64,000 bases of DNA from Nocardia carnea (GTDB taxonomy: Bacteria > Actinomycetota > Actinomycetes > Mycobacteriales > Mycobacteriaceae). The notes beneath the pieces were generated by a model. The model was given only the letters and a program-made list of their open reading frames with translations, made no database searches and had not been told where the DNA came from. Shown here in pieces: positions 15,101 through 27,100 of the stretch; the first letter of the stretch is position 1, and every line of letters begins with the position of its first letter. The stretch is from contig NZ_JARWPM010000302.1 in assembly GCF_029869215.1 (NCBI RefSeq), positions 1 through 64,000 of the forward strand, read 5' to 3'. A program made the translations under genes and the position numbers.

Positions 15101-18100
15101 ATGAGGACACCGGCATCGAGGTGCTCGACCTCGACCACATATCGCCCGATGCGAAAGACTATCGACCATCGGCTGAATGGTCTCCGAAGCATCGGGTCGG
15201 CGCGACGTGGATACTGGCGTGGGCGCCCGATGGCTCTTGCGAACTACCACGAGCTCTTTTCGCACTTCCACCGGAAGAACGCGCCAAATTGGTTCACATC
15301 CGCCCCATAGCGAATGTCGGTCGCTACGGGCCACAAGGCGAGGAGGACGAGGCTGCCTCGTCGCACCACAGTTCCGCCGCTACTCGGGATGCCATCCCGG
15401 CGTCTTCGGATACGGGGAGTGACGTGCCCCGCAACGGAATACCGGCCGCGGCGGAAATCGCCATAGCGTCAGGACTCGAGCCTCCACGAGCCGGGAACCC
15501 GGCGCACACCGAGGGTGAATCGGGGCCGGCGGCGGAAATCGGGCCGGCTGATCATGGCCACTCTGTCCGTGATGCGATAGGCCTGCTCGAAACCGATTTG
15601 CGCCCGATTGCCGAGGCTGACCTGCTCAATGGTGAATCCACCGAGGACATCGCCACCCGAACGGGCGGATCGGTGAGGTCGGTCAGTGATCCACTGAGCC
15701 GGGGGCGGGCCCGGATCGACAAGTTGGCGGGCGAGGAGCGGGACAGCGCCCCCGTGTCACTGGCCGAGTTGCCGGCGGAATCGGGCCAGGCCCGGATGGG
15801 CGACCCGGCCCCGGCCGAGGAACCGGGACGGGCATCGAAGTCGCCTATGCGCGAGTCGAATCGGAGCATCGGAGCACGGGACGGGCGATCGAACCCGGCG
15901 GACACGGCCGCGCACGGCGGTCCGAAATCCCGCGGCCCGGGCGATACCCTGCGCGGAATCGGCGGAATGATGGGCCGCCCGGGAGGAGCGTTGGGTAACG
16001 GCGTGGTCCGGTCGGCTGGTGATCCGGTCGTCCGGCGTATGCGGGCATTGACGGCGCGAGTGTTGAAGACGCCGGCTTGGGCGGCCGCGGACCGCGAAAC
16101 CAGGTCAGCGATCAGCCGAGTGGTAGAGGCAGCGCTGCGCGGGCCGGACGACGGCTTCGCCGTGACCGACTCGGACCTGCCGGAGCCGGTAGTCACCGAG
16201 CCCGGCGGCGCGCTGCGAATCCAGGTGCCGCTGGGTGGCGTGTCCTACGACCTGATGCTGCGCGACGGTGAGCTCACGTATACCGCAACGCTGGATCAAG
16301 GCCAGGTTGGGGAGGCTGAGGTGCTGGCCGCGCATCTGAGGTCGTTGGCGCTGGCGTGCGGGACCGATCTCGGTGATCCTGTGGAGCTGCTGGGAGCAGT
16401 TGCCGAGGATCAGTTGGCCGTGGGGCGTCTGACGGTGGAAATGAGCTTGCACGGTGGAGAGCCGTACCGGTATCTGGACGGCCGCTGGAGGCCGGAGAAC
16501 GGCGAGCGGTGGGAGTCGACCGGTACGGTCCACGAGACCACAACAGCCGTCGGCGAAGTGGAGTGGCGCGTGGACCGGCGGATCGGTGTTCGTCATCACC
16601 CGGACGGCGACCGGTTGGTTGTCGTCGGTGACGCCGGTATGTCGGAAACATCCGTGCGCCGAATCCTGCTGAGCAGGATGCGGCTCGTACCTGGTTTGCG
16701 TGACCTCGTCGCTTCGGGGATGAAGGTCGACTTCTGCAGGTGGTCGCCGGCCGGTCAAGACCTCGGTCGGCTCGGGACCGGAACCGCGGTGGTATCCGAA
16801 TATCCGGGCTTCCCCTCCTGTGCACTGTCCGTCTGCGGCACTCGTGGCGATTGGCAGCACGAACTCGACAATCTGCAGCTCGCCGAGATCCGCACCCGCG
16901 TTCGCGCCGCGATCGGTGAGGGACGCCGGATGGACGAAGCGGTGAACGAGATCCGTCGCCGCTTCGAAGGATCCGTCGAGCCGCCTACGGCACTGCTCGA
17001 TGTGGTGAACTCCGTACTCGGTGTCCATGCCGGAGCACAGGGCCGCAGCGGTGCCTCGCAGGAGCCCGGAAAAGGCGGGCCGCCAGAGAAGTACATCGGC
17101 ACCGGTGGATTTCCGGGTCCGAAACCGCCGGTCGGAGGCTCTGGTATGGCAACCAGGGTGCCCGGGGAAGCGCCATCGGTACCTGGCATGACGGAGGATG
17201 ACGGTTCGACCCCGTCGTCCGCCGTGATGGCAGGTGCCGCGCGGGCGTCGGCATCCGATGCCGGTGCCGACGAGGACGGGCGGGGTTCTCGCGTCGCACA
17301 CCTCCAGCTCGCTGTGCGCAAGGACTGCTACCTGTACGTGGGATTCGCCACCGCCGGCTACGACGGCGTGAACCTGGACACCGATCTACTGCTGGCCGCC
17401 GGGACACCGGACGGTGACGGTGGGGTTCCGGAGAAGTACGCCGAAGCCCTGCACAACGATTGGCATGCCGAGCCCTCGGGCGATCCGGACGGTTACCAGG
17501 GGTACGAACACCTGGATCGTATCGCCGAGAAGGTGAAACGTGACGGGCGGATCGCCAATGTGGCACTGGAGTTCGCGGGAGTCGGCAGCCACTTGATGCT
17601 TTTCTACCGGGGCGAGGACGGTTCGCCCTGGGTGAAGGAGAAAATCGGCGACGAAGTCCATCACTACAAGTATGTTGCGGAACAGGATTGGGCCCGCCGC
17701 CGAAAGAACCCGAAACCGGGGGAGTTGTCGGGTATATGGACCATTGAATGGCTCCGGGACGACCTGTCAGGGAAATATCGTGCCGAGAACCCGCTTACTG
17801 AGCACAATCCCCGCTCGAGCGGAATTCCGGGCGGCACGATGCCGACGTTGCCGATGGGCCACCGCGAGTCGGACCCCGGAGCAGGTGGCCCTCCGCCGCC
17901 CGACGGGGAAGCCGCTGCACAGGTGCATGGCAACGTCGTGGACGGTGCCGCGATACCAGAATCGATACCGAGCCGGGCCGAGGAGGCGGCCCGGCGTGCC
18001 CGAGCCGAGGCGGTGGCCCGGCGGGCCGGAGTGGACGTGGATGTGGCCCGGCGGGCCGGAGTGGACGTGGATACCGTATACGGGGTTTTCCGGGGTTCCT

Positions 18101-21100
18101 CCCGTTCCGCGGGGAACCCACAGACGCTGCGGAAGATCCTGGATGCCGCCCGCGAGGTCGGTTTCTCCCGTGTCGGGGATCCCGCTGATCGGGTGCCGAT
18201 ACCGGAGGCGACCTCCAAGGCAGCGGTTTCCGCGGAATTCGGGGCCGCAATGCGTTGGTGGATGACCGAGGAGGAATGGGCGAATCGGCCCGGCCCACGG
18301 GAGGTCGAATGGTGGATGGGGGTCCGCGACCGGATTCTGGAGCCGGGCCCGCAACAGCCCGAAACGGTAGTGGAGTGGTGGGACTCCCTCGACCCGGTGG
18401 AGCAGTCGGAGGTCGCGAAACATTTGCCGATCGCGTCGGATCCGGCGCGGTTGCGGATACTGCGGGAGGTCGTCCGACGATTCGGTGCCGGGTACCGGGA
18501 GGCGGATGAGCGGCGTCTGTCAGCGCACGACGACCTGGACGAGGCGTCGGCTGGGCTCAGCGGTTCGGGTAGAACCTGGAACGAGGCCGTCGGGCGATGG
18601 GAACGCGCCGGACGGCCCGAGCAGGGAACGAACGCGGACGCTGACGCTTTCATTGAGAGGATCCGGGCCGTCGAGGCCGAAAGGGACGCGGCGATCGGTG
18701 CGGTCGACGCCGCCAATCGGTCGCTCGATGCCGCGAAATCGGCATCGCGGGCGGCGTACCGGAGTTGGGCTCGGTGGAATGCGCAGTACCAGCGCTGCTC
18801 GGCCGGCCCGGACAATCAGGGGCATCGGTTCGCGTGCGGGCGGCAACCGGAGAACACCATGGCGGCGCTGCGGTTTGCCCTTCGCACGGTCGTGGACCGG
18901 GTGGAATTCGACGTCGGCCTGCCCTGGATCCCGGCCGAGGGCGACCGGGCACCGGACAGCGCGGAGCGTGGTGGCATCGATTCGGCGAGTACGGCACACG
19001 TGCAAGGCGCCTCCACGGTCCCACGGGTTCCGGTGCTTCACGACGAGCGCCTGACCAGGACGGTGCGGGACACGGCTCCGGTGGACCCGGATGACCCCAT
19101 GTCACCGTATGCGGGAGCGCCGGTCCGGTGCACGACCGAGCAACAGTTGGCGACCATGGACGCCGGCGTGGTCGAGGACAAGTTCGCCGCGACCCAGGTC
19201 GAGGTGGGCGGCCCTACGGCGTTGTTGTTCTTGGACGAGGTCGCGGCCGAGGCCGAGAGATCGGACCCGGCGGTCGTTCTCTCCATCGAGATCAAGGCGA
19301 ACCCGCACCTGTGGTCGGATGCCGATGTCCGGGAGCTGGTCGACATGGTCGTCGCGACCATGCGCGGCCGGAATGTCCGATACCGGATCACGTCCTTCGA
19401 CTGGCGGGTGATCGGCTACGCCGCCGAACTGGGGCTGCCGGGCGTGGACCTGGTGGCGGCGGTTGCGCCGGGGACCGCCACCGCACAGTGGCTCACCCTC
19501 GATCCGGACGGTGATCTGCCCGCGGCGGCCCGCCGCGTGGGCGCGACACATCTGTCACCGTTGTCGGCGCTGGCCGGCGCCGCGCTGTACTGGCAGGCCG
19601 AAGAAGCGGGTATTCCGCTCGATGTGTGGGATGCCGGCGATCGTGCGGCGATGATCCGGCATATCGAATACGGCGCCGGCTCGCTGATAAACGACTGTCC
19701 GGATGTATTCCGCGACCTGAAGAACGAACGTGGCCTGGGCATGCCCGACCCGTGGGTTCTGCGTGCGGCACTGTTCGAGTGGATGTCGGAGGAGGAAAGA
19801 AACGAGCACGCCGCAAAGTTGGATTGGCCCCCGATCGCCGACCGGATCGTTCCCGCCGACGCTTCCGGCCCCTCGCCTCGGGCGGACCGTATCGAGCGCG
19901 TCGGGAGGTGGTGGGCATCTCTGCCGCCGCGGCTGCGGGAAGCCCTGGTGACGGCCTGTCCGCGACAGCTGGCCGCGGCCGAGGGAATCCCGGCGGACGT
20001 GCGATCCCGGGCGGCCGGCGTCGTCGATGCCCGCGCGCAGTTCGATGAGCCGCGTATTCCCCCTGGGGAGATTCCCCCCAAAGCTGAGGGGGACACCGGC
20101 CGGGCCGACCTCCCCGGATCGCTCGTCCACCCCTTCGAAACCGGAACGGCCGAGGTCCTGGTCGAGGGACGTGATACTCGAGGGCTCGATCGCCGGCAAC
20201 CGCTCGAGGAAATATGGGAGATCCCTCGTATCGAGGATCCAGGTGTGTACTGGGCGGCGGCCACCGAAGCCGCCGATTTCGTGCGATCGGTGATGCAGCG
20301 GTCGGAATGGCGCGATATCGGGGGGAACGTCACGAACGCGTGGCTGGCGGCGCGTGAGGCAGTGTTCAGTTCGCTCCAGGAAAACAGTGGTGGGCCACTA
20401 CGGGTATCCAGTCGGATCGAGCTCATCGGAGGCGACGAGACGAGCACGCCACATCGGCTACTGAGATGCACGGTCGAACACGCGGCAACACCGATCCGTC
20501 CGGAGACGGCAACCAGAGGGCGGACGGAGCCGGTACACGGTGATAATTGGTTGTCCGAACTGCTGACCGACTACTGCTCCCGCGATACCGAAAAGCGGAC
20601 CTTCCGGCTGTACGAGAACAAGCCGACCCTCTGGGGTGGACGACCGACACCTCCCGACGCATCCACCCCCTGGGGTGAACTGTCCGGGCAGCAAATCTCC
20701 GTCGACCCTGCGGCGGCGGCGGAGGTGGCGGCCGCCCTGGAGCGGGCGCGGCGCGACTACATCGAGTCCTGTACCCACCCGAACGCGTGGGAAGCAAACC
20801 CCGACCGCGTCGAAACACCTGCCCAGGCGTTCGCTTGGCGCGCGTTGACACGAGATCAGCAGCGAATCTATGTCACGGCCTTCCCCGAGCGGGTGATGAA
20901 CGGAAAGGTACCCGCTTCCGACCAGGACAGGGACTTGGCGTGCCAGCTGATCGTGCATTCGTTCCTGACCGATGCGGCGAATCTGAGTCCTTTGCGCGAC
21001 GAATCCAGGGCGCGTATGCGGGACCACTTGCGAGAGTGGAAACGTGCTCTCGGAAGTGCGCGGGCATGGTATTCCACGCTCCCCGGCCGGCCGGAGTTGT

Positions 21101-24100
21101 TCGTCCGCGATCTCGACCTCGCCAGTGGTGAGCTCACCATCGCCATAACACCCGGTGCGGGGATCCCGTCGGATGGAGAAGAGACGCTACGGGAGCACAA
21201 GTGGCCGGCATCTCTGCTCGAGACCAGACTTGCCATCGCCACCAGCCGGCTGACTGCACAGGCGACCAGCGTGCCGCGTGGCCACCAGCGGTTCGTCGTG
21301 AAGTTCGGTGGCAGGCCGGTCTACCGGATGCCTGGCGACCAGGCGGTCGACCGACAGAGGGACCTTTGGATATACAAGGGGATCGAGGAGATTGTCGAAG
21401 ACCACCGGGGTCGCGCCCTGGCCGGCCATGTCCTGACAGCGCCGGTGGTGGGAGGACGCCAACCGTGGACGTCCCCGGTGGCATCTGCCGCGGAGAACCC
21501 GGAACCCGCGGCGCCGGATCCGAAGCTACGGATCCTGGTGTTGGTGGCCGACCCGAGCCATATCAGCGATACCACGGCCGCGATGTCGCGGGTGATCCGC
21601 GGATTGCTGGTGGCCGGGCACGAGGTTCATCTGCGCACGGGTGAACCGGCGCCGTTGCATTTGACACACCCGAATCTCGTGGTTCGTGGTCCGGCCGTAC
21701 ATTTTCCGGGGATTTCGCCGCGCGAGCAGCTACTGAGCGACCTGGATGATCTCGGGACGGATTACGACGGCCTGCTGGCCGGCTGGGGAGCCGGCGCCGT
21801 CGCGGGCCGCGTGCTCTGGGGCCTGCTGCCGGAAGTGTCCTATGGACGCCCGGTCGACCCGGACTGGATCCCTGTCCCCTACACCGGGCTGGCTTTCGAT
21901 ATGCAACATCCACAACTCCAACGTCTGCACATGCAAGAGCAAGACCTCGAGGTGTGCGCCGATATCTCCGTCTACTTCACTCCGCTCGCCGCGACCTATG
22001 CACGGGATAATCGGGATACGGCGCGCGGCAGCGCCTCCTTGGTCGAGGTGCGACCGGGGTTGTCGGTTTCCGAATCGGCGTGGGAGCCACCGCGGGACGG
22101 GCCGCTGCGTATCCTGCTCGGTGGGCTCTACGACGCGCGGCCGGAAACGTTGCCGGAAAAACGGAATATCCGCATGGCCAATATCGCCCATGCGGTCAAC
22201 GTTCTCAGCACAGTGGACAACAGCGTCCGTCCCGTCGAATTCATAGTACATACCTCGATGCCACGTACAGACGTCCTGAAAGCATTGAACTCCGACAGCT
22301 GGCAGGCGCCGAATTGGCTTTTCGTACGAAAGCCGGAACCCGACGACCGCTTGGATATCCGGCACGGCGGCGTTCATATCGTATTGCCGAACGACGGCGC
22401 CGGGTACGAGAACGAGGTGATCGATGCCATCGAGTCCGGCGTCGTTCCGCTCTTGTCGGCCAAGAGCGGAATGGCCGCTTTCCTCCGCGGGGCCGCGCCG
22501 GCGGAACTGGTGGATTTCCTGCTGGTCGACGAACGCGATCGAGCCGAGATGGATGCCGACCCATGGCTGGCGAAAATAGTCGCGATAGGCAGGGCGCCGG
22601 CGGAATTCCATAGCAAGGTGGTGCGCCTGCGCGATTACCTGATCGAGAATGGCTACCGCCCCGAGCTCAGCGTCACACCGCTGGTAGAGGCCTTCCGGGC
22701 TGACCAGGATCGCCGCAAGCTCCGCGCGCGCGTTGCCGGCAGCGCGCCCAGCGTGATGCTGTCGGGCTCGGTGGCGCTCGTTCCGGGTTCTCCTGCACAG
22801 CAACCGAAACTCATCGTGGCCGGCCTCGCCGGCGACAGCGACGAGTCGATGCGTCACCAGGCGATCGCCGCGCTCACCCGCTCGCCGGAGTCGCGGGCCC
22901 AGGTGGAAGCCGCATACCGGGCAGGTCAAGTGGACGCGGACGAGACGCGCCCCACCCCGCCCTGGGCGCAGCTGACGGTGGAGTATTGGCGGTCGTCCGA
23001 GGATCCGGCCGAGAGCCCGCGGCGGGCGGGCATCGGCGAGATCCTGGTGGCCGGCGACCGGGTCCTCGCCACGGAGACGGATCCGGACAGCGGCAATACC
23101 CAGTGGCGGAACTACGACGGCATGATCGTCGACCCCCGCACCAGCAGGCTCGGCGAGAATGCCGGCCCGGAGGAACTGCGGGCCTGGTTGAACGACCGAG
23201 AAGGTACGGATCCGGACCGTGTGTGGGGGGTACTCCAGGCCGCGATACAACCTGGCGAGAAGATACGGGGGCATTGTTCACCGAGCGGGGGACTATGTGT
23301 GCAGATCGGCGATGTGGACGGCGAACCGCGTGTCGTACTGGTGCAGCCCGCCGGTTCGGACACGGTGCGTGTCGAGTCGATGCTCGGCCCCGGCGACTGG
23401 CGGGAAACCTCCACCTACCTGGCGGGCCATCTGATGGACGGGCTGGCGGACGCCGACCGTGATCACGCACTCGCACGTTTGCAGAATCAATTCGCGGGCC
23501 TGGGCGACGACACCGGCAGTCTCCGGATGGTCGTCGAATACATCCCGGGGCCGCGTGACGGAGAGGTGGAGATCACCCAGGAATTCTCGCGTTGCCGCCA
23601 CGCCGAGATCCCCGGGTACGGACATCTGCGCTACCGGTACCGAATCCGCGAGCCGCTGGAAAGCCGGAATTTCGACGCCCACATGAACTCCGCCGACGAT
23701 ATCGACGGAATTGTCGCCGGCCTGCGAACCTGGCTGACGAACGGCCGGTTCGGCGACCCGGATGCCGCCGACCCACTCGGCCGGGCGGTTGCCGCGAACG
23801 TGGTCGGGCAGGTCCGGGCCGCACTGGAGGCGTCGGCCGGTGGTCCCACAGGGATCGTGGACATCGTTGCCACCGTCGACGATCGCGCGAACCGCCCGTC
23901 CTGGCCGGACGGCACCCCTCGACCCGACACCCGGGAGCTGCATATCCAGCTCATCGACCGGCGCGGTGCGGTACGGGGTGTACTCGTCGCGCACGGCGAC
24001 CCGGAGCACGAGGGCGTCCGGAATGTGCGTAAGGATCCCGCGCAAGGGGACACGGTCGAGCGTGTGCCGGTGGACGCGGCCAGGGTGACCCTGGCAGGTG

Positions 24101-27100
24101 AGATTCCGGCGCCCTCGGAGGGAGACCCGGCCGAAGCGCACCTGTGGCTGCCTGGAGCTCCCAAAGTGTGTGTGTCACTGTCGGTTCTGTTCACCGCGGA
24201 AAAACTTCTGAAACTGAATCCCGACACGATGAACATGCTGCGGGAGGTACTCGCAGGCGACCGGGTGGTCGACTGGCGCGGAGTGTCCCCGCAGGCGCTG
24301 GCCCGCCTGTTGGGTGCGCAATGGCATCCGGGCGGGTTCACCGACCGTGACGGGGCCGCCGACTGGGTGGCCGAACACGGTGGGTTCGTGCTGGTGGCCG
24401 AGGAGTTTCCGGTGGAGCTGGATGCTGATGGTGATCCGCTGCACCGCGACGAGGCCCGGACGCATCTGAGCCTGGTATACCGGTCGGCGCCCGACCCGGA
24501 AAGCGATGCGGGCCTGGAAGGCACTCTCGGCGAGGGGCCTGTGCGCATCCACAATGTGGAGTTCCCGACCGGTGATGTCGGCGAGGCACGAGAGACGGAC
24601 GTACCGTACGAGTGGGGGCAGGCCCGGCCGGAGGGGACGACGACGTTCGGCATTGTGGGCAGCGAATCGGGCTGGGAGAAACTGCTGCAGGTCGGCGACA
24701 CCGTCGAAGGGCAGCCAGGGGAGGATTACTCGCTCACCCGGATGGGCGGCCCGGCCCCGTCCGAGGAGCCGCGACCGGTGGCCCACGGCGGGGAACCGGG
24801 CGCAGGGACCACCGTTACGCCTCAGCGGATCGCGGCCCGCGAGGCACTGCGGCCTTGGCTGACTCCGGACGAAGCACGGCAGCCGGCCGAACACGTGAAC
24901 TGGTCCTCGGTGGCGCGTCGTCTCCTGCTGCCGGACTACACCGACCGGTTCGAAGCCCGTGCCGGGACACCGTCTCATGTCCGGCGGGTAGCACAGTGGT
25001 GGGTGGATCTGACCATGGATGAATACACCGCCCGCGACGACGACCAGCGGATTACCCACCGGCCTTTGTTCGAGGCAATTCCGGACGGTGGATACGCACT
25101 GGTGGCCGATGAGTACGGGACCATAGACGTGAACGGAACCGATGCTCCTCCGAACGTGATGGCACGTGTCGGCGACACACTCTGGGTCTACCACACCAGC
25201 AGCGGGCGCTGGTTCGAGTACGACGAGTGGCAGAACACCGCCCACCTCTCGCGCATCGACGAGATCACCGGTGTGTACGCCGTGATCTACGGAGCGGACG
25301 GCCTGCCCCTGCCTCCGCCGAACGACTCCGGTCCCAGCGGCACCTATCCGGTACATCCGATCGCCGGCACCGGCGACGGCGGGCAGACAGGCCACGACGA
25401 GCAGTTGCGCCGGCCGCAGATCCTCGCGGAGAGGGTCGACGGCTCCGGTCCCGCGACGCAGCAGGAGAAACCCCGGGCAACCGGACCGACCTTCGCCCCG
25501 GCAACGGAGGAACAACAGCAGGGCGCAACGGCACCGCAGGCATCCGCCACCGAGGAATCCGGGTGGAAACCGAAATCGTTCACCCGTGGTGATGGTGATG
25601 GTTTCGCCTACCCCGCGGTGCTTCTCGACGGGACACCCCTCGAGGTAGCCCGCTGGTTGCGGGCGGCCTACGGGGTCTTGGTGGAAGGTGCGCGTACGGA
25701 CGGCGTCGATCATGAGGCGTTTCGCGAACTCGGCCGGGCATTGCACCGCGCCGCCGTCGTGTACTCGATGGTGCCTTCGTTCGTCTCTGTCAACAATCCC
25801 GGCTCTTCGGTCGGAAAGCACCGGGCGCTTGTGCGGGAGCTCGTTTGGACTCCGGGTCCGCTCAGGCGGCTGGGAGCCGGAAACTTCACAATGAGATTCG
25901 CTCTCGAGGATTTCCGATCCCCTGGATCCCACGCCCACAGAATCGAAACGGGAATCCACACGGGATCCGTTTCCCGGCCCATCTTCTCGTTGGCGGCGCA
26001 CGGTATCGGCCAGATGCTCATCGAGATGGGTTCGCGGAAAGCGCTGAAAGAGGTAGTGAACGGACTCGCGGACCTGTTCGAGAGGTCGACGGGCCGGCGA
26101 CCTGCCGAACGTGTGCAGCAGTCCGGCGAATTCGATCCCGAGCTTCGGTCATGGCTCGCTCGTGAACTGAGTTGGGCAGACGATGGCACCCTCGATGTGG
26201 AAAGAGCCGCGATAGCAGGATTTGTCACGGTATTCGCCGATGGGCGCGAGAACTCATCGCCGGCCGCACGCCTGATCCACGATACCCTCGAGGAACACGC
26301 GAGTGCGTCGTGGGCTCGGCGGTGGGCTGCGGGCAAGGCCCTCGAGGCGGGGGAATCGACCGGCGGGACCGCCGTGACGAGCATTTACCGGCCGAGGTCG
26401 GCGGACCTGACCCGGGCCTTGGCCGCCTGGAGCCGCGATTGTGACGATCGAGCCCGGGAGTTCTCCGAGCAGCGAAGCAACCTTATGGCGCTGATCCACA
26501 AAATGTCTCCGGGTATCGATCTCACCGAGGTCGATACCGACACGCTGATCGCATTGTCGGGCCGGCTGTCGCGCGACTCGGCCGCGCTCGAGGAAGGGCG
26601 GAACGGAAAGCGGCGGCAATCGAAGACCATCCGAAAGCGGCAGCGGCTCGACCGCGCGACGAAGCAATTGGCGGAGGTGGTCGACTGGGCCCGCGCCTCG
26701 GGTTCGGAGTTGTCCGAGCTGAGTCTCGCGGTGCAGCAGGACCTGATGTTCACCGAGGGTGGGCGCCCGATCACGGTCGGTGATGCCGTGCTTCCGGATG
26801 TCTGGCGGCTCGATACCCAACCGCCACGGGTGGTCGCCACCTCGGAATCCGGGGTAGCGGCCTTGGCGAGGCTGACACCGGCACAGTGGACCGAACTGTG
26901 GGGCCGGGATGCGATATTCCTGCGTTGGAGTATCGATATCGACGATCGGGGTGTCGTTCGGGTGATCGAACACGGGACCCTCGACAACCCATGGAAAGCC
27001 ACGCCGGAGGCCGCCGCGCAGGAGGCGGCGGACGTACTCGGCCGGGCTCCGGCGGTGGGTGGGGCGACGGGTGTGGTTGCCGGATCGGAAGGTTCCGGTC

